From Sphingomonas changbaiensis NBRC 104936 (GTDB lineage: Bacteria > Pseudomonadota > Alphaproteobacteria > Sphingomonadales > Sphingomonadaceae), in the NCBI RefSeq assembly GCF_000974765.1, contig NZ_BBWU01000003.1:27540-91539 (forward strand): DNA of 64,000 nt, given 5' to 3'. How positions within the stretch are numbered: the stretch's first letter is position 1; each line of letters begins with the position of its first letter. The notes beneath the pieces were generated by a model. The model did not search any database. It had not been told where the DNA came from and saw only the letters and a list, made by a program, of their open reading frames with translations. A program made the position numbers and the translations under genes. Shown here one piece after another: positions 1 to 9,662 of the stretch.

Positions 1-789
1 CGTCCGATCTTCGACCGTGCCGGCGTGCTCCGTGACCGCGAACTGGTCGCGCTGCTGCTCGCCCGTGCCGAGGAACACCGGATCGCGCAGGCGATCCGTC
101 GCGTCGCCCAGATCAGCCCGGAGCCGACGCCGGTCGTCCAGCTGAGCGTCGCGCCGGAGCTCGAAACCATGCTGCAGCAGGCCGAGAACCGCCGCACCGG
201 CAGTCATGGCGAGCCGCATATCACCATCCGCGACGTACCGGCGGACCTGCTCCACCGGCTGTTCTGGTGGGCGGCGGCCGCGTTGCGGGACTATCTCGAA
301 CGCTCGACGAGCCTCGACCCCGGCGCACGGGACGAAGCGCTCGCCGGCGTTGTCGCGACGCGCCTTGCCTCTCATGACGAGGGCCAGACGCTCGAAGCCG
401 CGGCCATGCGCGTCGCCATCGCCCTGAACGGCGATGAATCGTTGCTGTTCGAGCTCTTCCGCGCCGGACGGTTCAGCCTGTTCGTGGCGCTGCTGGCGGT
501 CCGCGCGCGGATCGACTTCGCCCCGGCCTTCATGCTCGCCGCCGATCCGGGCATCGGCGCGCTTGCGGTGCTGCTGCGCGCCGTCGAAGCCTCGACCCAG
601 GTCTCGGCCCCTATCCTCCTGCAGATGGCCGCGATAAACCGCCTTTCGGAAGCCAAGCTCGAGGAGCGGGTGAACGATTTTCTGGATCTCGACACTGCCG
701 CTGCGCAGGATGCGATCCGGCCCTGGCGGCTGGATAAGGCGTTCCGCCACGCGATCGCCGATATCGGGCGGGAGCGGCGGCAGAAATGA
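1..789 (+). CDS. DUF2336 domain protein, 5' end missing
   Basis: The reading frame is open to the first base of the window, so the start lies upstream; a GTG at 25 is probably internal. The remaining 262 codons are an all-helical, Ala/Leu/Arg-rich protein without membrane segments. Phrases such as 'RELVALLLARAEEHRIAQAI' near the left edge and the overall repeat-like helical pattern fit the DUF2336 family of alphaproteobacteria, whose biochemical role is unknown to me. It overlaps the following PAS/kinase gene by 4 bases (ATGA), so the two are very likely co-translated and may act together. The family assignment comes from pattern recall and was not searched. Confidence 0.7.
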   Translation, partial: RPIFDRAGVLRDRELVALLLARAEEHRIAQAIRRVAQISPEPTPVVQLSVAPELETMLQQAENRRTGSHGEPHITIRDVPADLLHRLFWWAAAALRDYLERSTSLDPGARDEALAGVVATRLASHDEGQTLEAAAMRVAIALNGDESLLFELFRAGRFSLFVALLAVRARIDFAPAFMLAADPGIGALAVLLRAVEASTQVSAPILLQMAAINRLSEAKLEERVNDFLDLDTAAAQDAIRPWRLDKAFRHAIADIGRERRQK

Positions 790-2105
790 GCGGTAGCCTC
801 GCTTATGGTCGCGTCGATCGCGAAGGGCGGCTGGTGGAGGCCGAGCTCCCGCTCCAACGGCTGCAGGAGTCGGCCGGCTCGGGCCTGGGGCAACCGGTCG
901 CCGTTCCGCAGATCGCGACGATGGCGCGGCTGGCTCAGCGGCTCGGCATCCTCGTTTCCCGCTGCGTGATCGCAGCCGAGGGTAGCGACGATCTCGATCT
1001 CTGGGTCGAGGCCAAGCCGGACGACGACGGCGTCGCGCTGTCGGTCGGGGGCTGGTCCCGACGCCCCTCGCGCGCGGGCGATGAGAGCGGCGAGCGAGTC
1101 TATGACTTCATGCGCTCGCGCGGCGACTGGTTGTGGGAAACCGATCCGTCGCTGAAGATCACGTCGGTGGGTGCCGAAGGGGCGGACGCGCTGGTCGGCC
1201 AGCCGTTCGGCCGGATGTTCCAATTCGTCGACACAGGCGAAGGGCTGCCCATCCTCGAAGCGCTCGCGACGCGCGCCCGTTTCGAGGGGCAGGAAGCGGT
1301 GGTGCGCTCCTCCGGCGAGCGCGTCCGCCTGACCGGCTTGCCGCTGATGGACGGCGGCGGGCGCTTCGCCGGCTATCGCGGCAGCGCCTTTCGGCTGGAC
1401 GGCGAGCCTGCGCCGGCCGAAGCGCAGGAGCCGGTGGCGGACGCGTTCGGCGCGCGCCTGGAAAAAGCGCTGCGCGGGCCACTGTCGCAGATTATTTCGC
1501 AGGCCGAGAATATCGGCGCGCAAAAGGACGGGCCGATCCGGCGCGACTATGCCGAATATGCGAACGACATCGCCAGTGCGGGACGGCATCTGCTGGGTGT
1601 GATCGGCGATCTGGTGGACCTGCAGGCGATCGAGCGTGAAGATTTTCGCCTGCGCGCCGAGCGAATCGACATTTCCGATCTGGCCCGCCGCGCCGCCGGC
1701 CTGCTGAAGGTGCGTGCCTCCGAACGCGGCATCCGCATCGACATGCCGGCCGTCGACGAGACACTGTGGGCGGCCGGAGACGAAGGCCGTATCGTCCAGA
1801 TTCTCGTGAACCTGATCGGCAACGCGGTCCGTCATTCGCCGGAGAATGCATCGGTGTGGCTGCGCGCCGAGGCGCAGGACGGCCGCGCCGTGCTGGTCGT
1901 CGCCGATCAGGGCCCCGGCATCGCGCCTGGGGATCATCAGCGGATATTCGAGAAATTCACGCGGATTGCCCCTTCGGATGGGGTCGGCAGCGGGCTTGGC
2001 CTCTACATCGCCCGCCGGCTGGCCCGGGCGATGGGCGGCGACATCGCAGTCGACAGCGCACCGGGGCAGGGCGCGCGCTTCATGCTGAGCCTGCCGCTCG
2101 CTTAA
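786..2105 (+). CDS. PAS sensor histidine kinase-like protein lacking the phospho-acceptor His
   Basis: 439 residues, cytoplasmic, no membrane segment. A PAS-like domain spans about residues 103-210. A HisKA-like helix pair spans about 219-290, and a complete HATPase_c domain spans about 310-438 with N box (NLIGNAVRHSP), G1 box (DQGPGI), F box (IFEKF) and G2 box (GSGLGLYIA). In the H box the usual S-H-E-L-R-x-P-L reads E-K-A-L-R-G-P-L, so Lys227 stands where the phosphorylated His belongs. ATP binding looks intact but canonical autophosphorylation should be impossible. It may be a pseudokinase or allosteric partner. It is translationally coupled to the DUF2336 gene; no response regulator lies beside it. 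Confidence 0.85.
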   Translation: MSGSLAYGRVDREGRLVEAELPLQRLQESAGSGLGQPVAVPQIATMARLAQRLGILVSRCVIAAEGSDDLDLWVEAKPDDDGVALSVGGWSRRPSRAGDESGERVYDFMRSRGDWLWETDPSLKITSVGAEGADALVGQPFGRMFQFVDTGEGLPILEALATRARFEGQEAVVRSSGERVRLTGLPLMDGGGRFAGYRGSAFRLDGEPAPAEAQEPVADAFGARLEKALRGPLSQIISQAENIGAQKDGPIRRDYAEYANDIASAGRHLLGVIGDLVDLQAIEREDFRLRAERIDISDLARRAAGLLKVRASERGIRIDMPAVDETLWAAGDEGRIVQILVNLIGNAVRHSPENASVWLRAEAQDGRAVLVVADQGPGIAPGDHQRIFEKFTRIAPSDGVGSGLGLYIARRLARAMGGDIAVDSAPGQGARFMLSLPLA

Positions 2106-2623
2106 TCGAGCTTGCGGATGGTCTCGTCGAGCCGCCCGACCGTGATGCCGAGCTTCGTGATCCGCATCCGGTTGAGCGCGGTGCGGCCGCCCGGCTGCAG
2201 ATAAATCCATTGCTCGGCGGTGACGCCGCCCTTCATCGGATAACGAAGGTGCAGCATGTTGCCCTGGACATTGCCCTGCACCGGCCCGGTCGCGTCAGTC
2301 AGCGTGCCGGCGTAGCGATTGGCGCCCAGGGCACGGAAACGCCACTGGCGCGTCTCCGGCGGCTGCGTGCCGCGCCTGACCACCTGATCGAGGATCAGCG
2401 CGCCATCCGGCGTCGCATGGCCGTTGCCCTCGACCCGGACCTGTTCCGGGTCCTTGAAAATGATCTTCAGCGTCGCGTCGCCGTGCGTCCTGCCGGCAAA
2501 GAATGCGGCAACGTCGAAGACCGGCTGGGGCCGCGCCAGCTCCTCGCCCGGCTGGCTGGCCGCGCAGCCGGCCAGCGCGGCCAGGCTAAGCAGGCCGACT
2601 TTAGCGCCGGTCGATCGGAACAT
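2102..2623 (-). CDS. DUF3833-like lipoprotein
   Basis: 173 residues. The N-terminus is a lipoprotein signal with lipobox LAGC, so Cys20 would be the lipidated residue and the mature protein sits in the cell envelope. The body matches the DUF3833 pattern: an '[11 protein letters not shown]' start, a central RQWRF strand, a GNVQGN segment and a closing '[11 protein letters not shown]' stretch. The function of this family is not known to me. The start overlaps the end of gltA by 23 bases on the same strand, so it may be read from the gltA transcript. It converges with the kinase gene and overlaps its end by 4 bases. Confidence 0.75.
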   Translation of the reverse strand: MFRSTGAKVGLLSLAALAGCAASQPGEELARPQPVFDVAAFFAGRTHGDATLKIIFKDPEQVRVEGNGHATPDGALILDQVVRRGTQPPETRQWRFRALGANRYAGTLTDATGPVQGNVQGNMLHLRYPMKGGVTAEQWIYLQPGGRTALNRMRITKLGITVGRLDETIRKLD

Positions 2624-3890
2624 AGTCGCGCTGCGTGGGCCCGGTGTAGAGTTGGCGGGGCCGGCCGATCTTCTGGTCCGGATCGGTGATCATCTCGTTC
2701 CACTGCGCGATCCAGCCGACCGTGCGGGCGAGCGCGAACAGGGCGGTGAACATCGAGGTCGGGAAGCCGATCGCCGACAGGATCACGCCCGAATAGAAGT
2801 CCACGTTCGGGAACAGCTTCTTCTCGATGAAATACGGATCGTTGAGCGCCATTTCCTCGAGCTGGAGCGCCACTTCGAACACGGGATCGGTGACTTTCAG
2901 CGCGCTGAACACCTCGCGCACGGTCTTCTGCATCACCGTCGCCCGCGGATCGTAATTCTTGTAGACGCGGTGGCCGAAGCCCATCAGCCGGAACGGATCA
3001 TTCTTGTCCTTCGCCCGCTCGATATAATGCGGGATGCGATCGGGCGTGCCGATCTCCCGCAGCATGTTGAGCGCCGCTTCGTTCGCGCCGCCATGCGCCG
3101 GGCCCCAAAGGCAGGCAATGCCCGCGGCGATGCACGCGAACGGGTTCGCGCCCGACGAGCCGGCGAGCCGCACCGTCGAGGTCGACGCGTTCTGCTCGTG
3201 ATCGGCGTGAAGGATAAAGATGCGGTCCATCGCCCGCTCGACCGCCGGATCGACTTCGTACGGCTCGGCCGGCACGCCGAACGTCATGCGCAGGAAGTTG
3301 GCGGAGTAGCTGAGCGAATTGTCCGGATAGAGGATTGGCTGCCCGACCGAATATTTATACGCCATCGCCGCGATCGTCGGCATCTTGGCGATCAGCCGGT
3401 GGCTGGCGATCATCCGCTGCTGCACGTCGGTGATGTCGGTCGAATCGTGGTAGAAGGCGGAAAGCGCGCCGACGATGCCGCACATGATCGCCATCGGATG
3501 CGCGTCGCGTCGGAAGCCGCGCAGGAACGTCGTCAGCTGCTCGTGCAGCATCGTGTGGCGGCTGATCGTGCGGGTGAAGCTCGCCAGCTCGTCCTGCTTC
3601 GGCAGCTCGCCGTTCAGCAGCAGGTAGCAGACTTCCATGAAGCTCGACTGCTCGGCGAGTTGATTGATCGGGTAGCCGCGGTGCAGCAGCACGCCCTCAT
3701 CGCCGTCGATATAGGTGATCTTGGATTCGCAACTGGCGGTGGAGGTAAAGCCTGGGTCGTAGGTGAAAACGCCGGTCTGCGCGTAGAGCTTGCGGATATC
3801 GATCACGTCCGGACCGACCGATCCATGCATCACGGGAAATTCGGCTTCTTTCCCCCCGAGCGCCAGCTTTGCCATGTCACCCATAGTCAT
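2601..3890 (-). CDS. gltA: citrate synthase
   Basis: 429 residues, the usual size of the hexameric type II bacterial enzyme. It condenses oxaloacetate with acetyl-CoA to citrate in the first step of the TCA cycle, in the cytosol. Family signatures are plain: an HGGANEA loop and the [14 protein letters not shown] active-site block with a catalytic His, followed by the FYSGV region near the catalytic Asp. A good ribosome-binding site (GAGGAG about 6 bases upstream) supports the ATG at 3890; a second ATG two codons later is less well placed. It follows gltX on the same strand with a 38-base gap. Confidence 0.98.
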   Translation of the reverse strand: MTMGDMAKLALGGKEAEFPVMHGSVGPDVIDIRKLYAQTGVFTYDPGFTSTASCESKITYIDGDEGVLLHRGYPINQLAEQSSFMEVCYLLLNGELPKQDELASFTRTISRHTMLHEQLTTFLRGFRRDAHPMAIMCGIVGALSAFYHDSTDITDVQQRMIASHRLIAKMPTIAAMAYKYSVGQPILYPDNSLSYSANFLRMTFGVPAEPYEVDPAVERAMDRIFILHADHEQNASTSTVRLAGSSGANPFACIAAGIACLWGPAHGGANEAALNMLREIGTPDRIPHYIERAKDKNDPFRLMGFGHRVYKNYDPRATVMQKTVREVFSALKVTDPVFEVALQLEEMALNDPYFIEKKLFPNVDFYSGVILSAIGFPTSMFTALFALARTVGWIAQWNEMITDPDQKIGRPRQLYTGPTQRDYVPIDRR

Positions 3891-3928
3891 TACTCCTCAA
3901 ATCCCGCGCGCGTGCGCGCCGCCCCTGT

Positions 3929-5335
3929 TCATGTGCGAAGGTCCGCCAGTCGCGCCAGCGATTCCTCACGCCCCAACAACACCAGCACATCGAATATGCC
4001 CGGAGAGGTCGTCCGCCCGGTGAGCGCGGCGCGCAAGGGTTGCGCAACCTTTCCGAGACCTATCCCGGCCTCCTCCGCAACCTGCCGCACCGCTTCTTCG
4101 ATCGGCCCCGCCGTCCAGTCGCGAACGGCCGCAAGCGCGTCGTGGGTTTTTCCCAGGAGCGTTGGCGCGTCGCCTTGTAGCAGCGCCGCAGCCTTTTCGT
4201 CGAGTGCGAGCGGGCGAGCGGCAAACAGGAAGGTGGCGCCGTCCGCAATCTCGTCCAATGTCTTCGCGCGCGGCTTCAGCTCAGGCATCGCGCGGACCAG
4301 CAGCGCCTGCTCGTCCGGGGTCAGCGCGCGGCCGATCAGCTTGGCGACGCGCGGTCCGACCAGACCGGCGAGACGCTCGTCATCAGCTTCGCGGAGATAG
4401 TGGCCGTTCAGATTCTCGAGCTTCTTCAGATCGAAGCGCGAGGGAGAGCGGCCGACGCCGCCGATATCGAACCACTCGATCGCCTGCTCGCGCGAGATGA
4501 TCTCCGCATCGCCATGCCCCCAGCCAAGCCGGAGCAGGTAGTTGTTCACCGCCTCCGGCAGCATGCCGAGTTCGTCGCGATAGGCGTCCACGCCGAGGGC
4601 GCCGTGACGCTTCGACAGCTTCGCGCCGTCCGACCCGTGGATCAGCGGGATATGGGCATAGGCCGGCTCCGGCCAGCCCATCGCCTTGATGATGCCGAGC
4701 TGGCGGAACGCGTTGTTCAGATGGTCGTCGCCGCGGATCACGTGGGTGACGCCCATATCGTGATCGTCAACGACGACCGCGAGCATATAGGTCGGCGTGC
4801 CGTCGGAGCGCAGCAGGACCATGTCGTCCAGCTCGCTGTTCTGAACAGTGACGCGGCCCTGGACGAGATCGTCGATCACCGTCTCGCCCTCGCGCGGCGC
4901 CTTCAGGCGGACGGCATAGCCCTGGTCGTTCGGCCAGTCGGTGCGGTCGCGCCAGCGCCCGTCGTAGCGCAGCGGCTGCTTGGCCGCACGCTGCTGCTCG
5001 CGCAGTTCGGTCAGTTCCTCGGGCGTCGCATAACAGCGATAGGCATGGCCGCTCGCCAGCATTGCCTCGGCAACCTCGACATGGCGCGCGGCGCGCTCGG
5101 ACTGGAACACCGCGTCGCCGTCCCAGTGCAGGTCCAGCCAGGTCATGCCATCCAGGATCGCGTCGATCGCTTCCTGGGTGGAGCGGGCCTTGTCGGTATC
5201 CTCGATCCGCAGCAGGAATTTACCGCCGTGGCGACGCGCGAACAGCAGGTTGAACAGCGCGGTGCGCGCGCCGCCGATATGCAGAAAGCCAGTCGGCGAA
5301 GGGGCAAAACGGGTGACGACGCTGCTTGCGCTCAC
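3929..5335 (-). CDS. gltX: glutamate--tRNA ligase
   Basis: 468 residues, normal length for bacterial GluRS. It charges tRNA-Glu (and in organisms using the amidotransferase route also tRNA-Gln) with glutamate. The class I signatures are present: an [13 protein letters not shown] start carrying the HIGH motif at about residues 19-22 and KLSKRHG as the KMSKS loop near residue 240. The C-terminal third is the helical anticodon-binding part. The start region faces the divergent comEC gene, so the two promoters share only about 20 bases of non-coding DNA. Confidence 0.98.
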   Translation of the reverse strand: MSASSVVTRFAPSPTGFLHIGGARTALFNLLFARRHGGKFLLRIEDTDKARSTQEAIDAILDGMTWLDLHWDGDAVFQSERAARHVEVAEAMLASGHAYRCYATPEELTELREQQRAAKQPLRYDGRWRDRTDWPNDQGYAVRLKAPREGETVIDDLVQGRVTVQNSELDDMVLLRSDGTPTYMLAVVVDDHDMGVTHVIRGDDHLNNAFRQLGIIKAMGWPEPAYAHIPLIHGSDGAKLSKRHGALGVDAYRDELGMLPEAVNNYLLRLGWGHGDAEIISREQAIEWFDIGGVGRSPSRFDLKKLENLNGHYLREADDERLAGLVGPRVAKLIGRALTPDEQALLVRAMPELKPRAKTLDEIADGATFLFAARPLALDEKAAALLQGDAPTLLGKTHDALAAVRDWTAGPIEEAVRQVAEEAGIGLGKVAQPLRAALTGRTTSPGIFDVLVLLGREESLARLADLRT

Positions 5336-5358
5336 GCGCTGATGCTCCCTACGCTGTG

Positions 5359-7500
5359 ATGGACATGAATTCAGGTGCCAGCGCCCCTAGCATGCCCTTT
5401 GCCCCGCGCGGAAGAGGGTGGCGGCTGGGCAGCGCAGTCGACCGGATCGAAGGCTGGCTGGAGGCCGAACGCGACCAGCTTCCGTTGTGGCTGCCGGTGA
5501 TGCTGGGCATCGGCATTGCCGGCTGGTTCGTGCTGCCCGACCGGCCGAGCTGGACGGCATTGATCGCGGCGGCGCTGGGACTGGCCCTCGGCGGAGTCGC
5601 AATCGGCCTCGCCCGTCGCGCCGGTTTCGCGCTGCTTGTCGGTGGACTGGCGATCGCCGGCGGCTGCGCGCTCGCCTGGGCCAAGGCGGAATGGGTTGCG
5701 GCGCCGGTGCTGACGCGACCGGTGCTCGCCGCGTTCGACGCGGATGTCGAGCGCGTCCAGCAGCTCGCAGCCAAGGATAGCGTGCGCGTCATCCTCTGCC
5801 CGGTCGCCGCGCCGACCCTGCCGCCCCGGATTCGACTCAACATCGCCAATGCCGACGCGCCGGCGGGACTCGCGCGCGGCGATCGGCTGCGGCTGCGCGC
5901 CCGGCTGGTACCGCCGCCATCGGCCTCACTGCCCGGCGGATATGATTTCGCGATCACGGCCTGGTTCCAGCAGCTGGGCGCGACCGGCAAGGCGTTCGCG
6001 CCTGTCGAACGGCTGTCCGCCGCGCCCGACGGCGGCTCGCTCCGGGAGCGGATCGGCAAACACATCCGCGACGCGCTGCCAGCCAAAGCGGCGGGCATCG
6101 CGGTCGCGCTGGTCACGGGGGATCAGGGCGCTGTCAGCGAAGCCGACGCCGACGCGATGCGCCGATCCGGCCTGGCGCACCTGTTGTCGGTCAGCGGCCT
6201 TCACATCACGGCAGCGGTGGGGGCGGCGATGCTGCTGACGCTGCGCCTGCTCGCCCTCAGCCCCACGCTGGCGCTGCGCTGGCCGCTGATGCTGATCGCG
6301 GCGGGAGTCGGGGCGGTGACGGGCATCGCCTATACGTTCGTCAGCGGCGCCGAGATTCCGACCATTCGCTCCTGCATCGCTGCCTTGCTGGTCCTGGCCG
6401 GTCTCGTGATTGGGCGCGAGGCGTTGACGCTGCGGCTGGTGGCCGCCGGGGCGCTGGTCGTGCTGCTGATCTGGCCCGAGGCGCTGATCGGCCCCAGCTT
6501 TCAGCTGAGCTTTGCGGCCGTGGTCGCGATCATCGCGCTGCACGAGCACCCGCGGATGCGCGCCTTCGTCGCGGCGCGGGAGGAGGGGCCGCTAGTCCGG
6601 CTCGGGCGCAATATGGCGGCGCTGCTGCTCAGCGGCATCGCGGTCGAACTTGCGCTGGCGCCGATCGCGCTGTTCCACTTCCATCGCGAGGGGTTGTACG
6701 GCGCACTGGCCAACATCGTCGCTATTCCGGTCACGACCTTCATCGTGATGCCGCTCGAGGTGCTGGCGCTGCTGTTCGACGTGGTCGGGCTCGGCGCGCC
6801 CTTCTGGTGGGCGACGGGCAAGGCGATCGCGCTGCTGTTGTCGATCGCCCACACCGCCGGCCATGCGCCCGGCGCGGTCGCGTTGCTGCCGGGAGTGCCG
6901 CGGGGCGCCTTCGCGCTGATCGTCGCCGGCGGGCTGTGGATCTGCCTCTGGCGCACGCGCCTGCGCTGGCTGGGGGCGCTGCCGTTCGCCGCCGGCGCCG
7001 TCTGGGCGCTCGCCATGCCGGCGCCGGACCTGCTGGTCACCGGCGACGGCCGCCACCTCGCGCTCCGTGGAGGCGACGGCAGCTACGCGCTGCTCCGCCC
7101 CAAGGCGAAGGACTTCGTGCGCGGCATGCTCTCGGAAGCGGCCGGCATCGACGAAGACCTCGCCGATCTCGACGACCTGCCAGGCGCAGCCTGCACGGCC
7201 GATATCTGCCTTGCCACCATCCGCCGCGCGGGCCGGGAATGGCGATTGCTCGCAACCCGCAGCGCCTATCTGGCCCCGATCACGGCGATGAACCGCGCCT
7301 GCGCCGCCGCCGATATCGTCGTCAGCGACCGCCGCCTGCCGCGCACTTGCCGCCCGCATTGGTTGAAGCTTGACCTGCCGATGCTGACGCGCACCGGGGG
7401 CGTGTCGCTTGTCTTCGGCGACGCCATTCGGATCACGAACATATCGGGCGACGAGCATCCGTGGACAGGGCGAGCTGTGCGCCGGCAATTGGCGAGGTAA
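5359..7500 (+). CDS. comEC: ComEC/Rec2-family DNA-uptake channel protein
   Basis: 713 residues from the ATG at 5359; an upstream in-frame codon at 5326 would run into gltX. A soluble segment (about 100-200, DUF4131-like) sits after two N-terminal membrane helices. Then comes the competence domain with the diagnostic '[14 protein letters not shown]' stretch and about eight helices. In natural transformation this protein is the inner-membrane channel for incoming single-stranded DNA. The C-terminal soluble part is short and shows no HxHxDH zinc motif, so the beta-lactamase-like nuclease domain found in longer ComEC proteins is absent or degenerate. comF is 20 kb away; no other uptake genes are visible. 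Confidence 0.9.
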   Translation: MDMNSGASAPSMPFAPRGRGWRLGSAVDRIEGWLEAERDQLPLWLPVMLGIGIAGWFVLPDRPSWTALIAAALGLALGGVAIGLARRAGFALLVGGLAIAGGCALAWAKAEWVAAPVLTRPVLAAFDADVERVQQLAAKDSVRVILCPVAAPTLPPRIRLNIANADAPAGLARGDRLRLRARLVPPPSASLPGGYDFAITAWFQQLGATGKAFAPVERLSAAPDGGSLRERIGKHIRDALPAKAAGIAVALVTGDQGAVSEADADAMRRSGLAHLLSVSGLHITAAVGAAMLLTLRLLALSPTLALRWPLMLIAAGVGAVTGIAYTFVSGAEIPTIRSCIAALLVLAGLVIGREALTLRLVAAGALVVLLIWPEALIGPSFQLSFAAVVAIIALHEHPRMRAFVAAREEGPLVRLGRNMAALLLSGIAVELALAPIALFHFHREGLYGALANIVAIPVTTFIVMPLEVLALLFDVVGLGAPFWWATGKAIALLLSIAHTAGHAPGAVALLPGVPRGAFALIVAGGLWICLWRTRLRWLGALPFAAGAVWALAMPAPDLLVTGDGRHLALRGGDGSYALLRPKAKDFVRGMLSEAAGIDEDLADLDDLPGAACTADICLATIRRAGREWRLLATRSAYLAPITAMNRACAAADIVVSDRRLPRTCRPHWLKLDLPMLTRTGGVSLVFGDAIRITNISGDEHPWTGRAVRRQLAR

Positions 7501-7545
7501 ATGGCCGTTGGAAGCGTCGGCTTCCGATTTATTGGGAAACTAAGC

Positions 7546-7694
7546 CCCTCTCCCGCTTGTGGGAGAGGGAGGGGCCCGCCGCGAAGTGGTGGGAGGGTGA
7601 GGGTCTGCGGCGCTCACGCTCGCCTCGCTTCGCTCTGGCCCCCTCACCCCGCTCGCTCTGCGCGCGAGTCGCCCTCTCCCCGGCGGGGAGAGGG
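7546..7694. repeat. GC-rich palindromic intergenic repeat (REP/MITE-like)
   Basis: Two perfect hairpins bracket the element. The left is CCCTCTCCC / GGGAGAGGG (7546-7554 and 7561-7569). The right is CCCTCTCCCC / GGGGAGAGGG (7672-7681 and 7685-7694). Between them GGGTGAGGG (about 7594) and CCCCTCACCC (about 7640) form another inverted pair, so the whole region folds back on itself. Reading frames through it are low-complexity and not protein-like. The same style of sequence recurs at the right end of the window. Such elements are common between genes in sphingomonads. Confidence 0.75.
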
Positions 7695-7879
7695 GCTAGG
7701 CAGCGGGCTTGCGTTGTTGTCCGGATCGGCCGCGGCTGGACCGGTTAGCGGCAGCGAATCTTGTCGCGGTCGATCTCTGCCGCCGCATACCGAACGGCTG
7801 CCAACATGCCGTCGCAACGCGTCTGGACAAGCCGGGGCGAAACGCCGCACATCTGTCGGGTACGAGAGGGGGCGTTCGC

Positions 7880-9658
7880 GTGAAGATACGATTCTGGGGA
7901 ACGCGGGGTTCACTGGCGAAGCCGGGGCCGAGCACGGTGCGGTTCGGCGGCAATACGTCGTGCGTCGAGGTCATCTCCGCGGCCGGCACGCGGCTGGTGA
8001 TCGATTGCGGGACCGGGGCGCACGAGCTTGGGCAGGCGATCCTCCGCGAGGGCGGGGATTCGCACGGGCATGTGCTGATCAGCCACACCCATTGGGATCA
8101 TATCCAGGGCATCCCCTTTTTCGCGCCCTTATTCGTGCCCGGCCACAGCTGGGATATCTACGCGCCCCAGGGCTTTGGAGAGTCGCTGAAGGACACGCTC
8201 GCCGGGCAGATGGAGTATACCTATTTCCCGGTCACGCCGGAGGCGTTCGGGGCCCAGGTCCGCTATCACAATCTGGGCGAAGGCAGCTTCACGATCGACG
8301 ACTTCACGATCCGGACGCGCTACCTCAACCACCCGGCGCTGACGCTCGCCTTCCGCGTCGAGGCGGACGGCGCGAGCTTCGCCTATTCCTGCGACCATGA
8401 GCCGCATTCGCGCGAGCTGGCGGTCGGCGAAGGCATGATCCATGGCGAGGACCTCGCCCATGCCGAGTTCATGGCCGGCGTCGACCTGGTTATCCACGAC
8501 GCCCAATATGTCGCCGAAGAATATCAGGAAAAGCAGGGCTGGGGGCACAGCACTGTCGAATATGCCGTTACCATCGGCCGCGCCGCGGGCGCCGACCAGC
8601 TGGCGCTCACCCATCACGATCCGAGCCGCACCGACGACCAGATCGACGAGATCCTCGCCCGCATCCAGGCCCAGATCGGCGCTGGCAAGCCGCGCGTGTT
8701 CGCAGCCTTTGAAGGGCTGGAGGTCCAGATCGGATCGCAGGAACCCGATGCGCCCCGCGCGGCAGCCCCCAATCTGGAAAGCGCGATCCGGACCGGACCC
8801 GAGCAGGAGGGAGCGATCGTCATGCTGATCGCGCCCGACGACGAGATCGCGGCGCGAGTCGAGCGTGCTGCCGCACCGGAGCCGGTCCGCTTGCTCCGCG
8901 CCGAAAGCCTCGACCAGGCGGCGGCGATGCTCGGCGAGCGGCGGCCGTCCCTGGTGCTGGTGCAGGACGGGGCGGAGATGCAGCCGTTCGTTCCCGTTCG
9001 GCTGGCCGGAGCCGACGAGAGCGGCGAGACCCACTTCGTCCTGCTGGGCGGAACCGGTGCCGCAGACCGGGGCTATGCCGACCGGCTGGAAGAGCCCTGG
9101 TCGGTCGAATATGCGCGCACGCGCATCCGCACCTGGTTGATGCGGGCCGAATGCCATTGGGCCCGCCCGGCGGTTCCCGACGATGAAGCCGAACGCATCG
9201 CGGCACTCCGCCGCCTGGGCCTGCTCGACACGCCTCCCGAAGAACGGTTCGATCGGCACACCCGCATTGCGTCGGCCTTGTTCAAGGTGCCGATCGCGCT
9301 CGTCAGCCTGATCGACGAGGACCGGCAATGGTTCAAATCCTGCTTCGGCACAGATGTCTGCGAAAGTTCGCGCGAGACGAGCTTCTGCGCGCACGCCGTC
9401 GCTTCGGGCGAGATGCTGATCGTGCCCGACGCGCTGCACGACGACCGCTTTCGCGACAATCCGATGGTCTGCGACGGACCGCGCATCCGGTTTTATGCCG
9501 GCGCGCTCATTCATTCGCCGGAAGGCAAGCGGATCGGAACCTTGTGCATTCTCGATATCCGGCCGCGCAATCTTTCTGCGGAGGAGATCGCGCTGTTGAA
9601 GGACGTGGCGTCGGCGGTCGAGGCCGAAATCTGCGGGCCACGCCTGAAGGCCGCCTGA
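7880..9658 (+). CDS. metallo-beta-lactamase fold hydrolase fused to receiver-like and GAF domains
   Basis: 592 residues from a GTG at 7880 preceded by a GAGAGGGGG ribosome-binding site; upstream in-frame codons run into the repeat. Residues 1-285 are an MBL-fold hydrolase of the RFWGTRGS type with HTHWDH (69-74) and later metal ligands near D207, H223 and H245, so the active site looks complete. Residues 312-422 resemble a response-regulator receiver ('LIAPDDE', a possible phospho-Asp at 363 in LVLVQD) but the conserved Lys is not seen. Residues 432-590 are a GAF sensor domain. The next gene, an adenylate cyclase, begins 4 bases after the stop, so the pair probably forms one signalling operon. 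Confidence 0.85.
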   Translation: MKIRFWGTRGSLAKPGPSTVRFGGNTSCVEVISAAGTRLVIDCGTGAHELGQAILREGGDSHGHVLISHTHWDHIQGIPFFAPLFVPGHSWDIYAPQGFGESLKDTLAGQMEYTYFPVTPEAFGAQVRYHNLGEGSFTIDDFTIRTRYLNHPALTLAFRVEADGASFAYSCDHEPHSRELAVGEGMIHGEDLAHAEFMAGVDLVIHDAQYVAEEYQEKQGWGHSTVEYAVTIGRAAGADQLALTHHDPSRTDDQIDEILARIQAQIGAGKPRVFAAFEGLEVQIGSQEPDAPRAAAPNLESAIRTGPEQEGAIVMLIAPDDEIAARVERAAAPEPVRLLRAESLDQAAAMLGERRPSLVLVQDGAEMQPFVPVRLAGADESGETHFVLLGGTGAADRGYADRLEEPWSVEYARTRIRTWLMRAECHWARPAVPDDEAERIAALRRLGLLDTPPEERFDRHTRIASALFKVPIALVSLIDEDRQWFKSCFGTDVCESSRETSFCAHAVASGEMLIVPDALHDDRFRDNPMVCDGPRIRFYAGALIHSPEGKRIGTLCILDIRPRNLSAEEIALLKDVASAVEAEICGPRLKAA

Positions 9659-9662
9659 CAGC

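Noticed and set aside
372..2210. Long minus-strand frame opposite the DUF2336 and kinase genes
   Set aside because: Composition is that of a reversed GC-rich coding region (Arg/Ala/Asp-rich, no domains), and the plus strand encodes clear family motifs.
7709..7879. Longer N-terminus for the MBL-GAF protein
   Set aside because: The extra 57 codons are not conserved-looking and begin inside DNA adjoining the palindromic repeat. The GTG at 7880 has a ribosome-binding site and leads directly into the domain.
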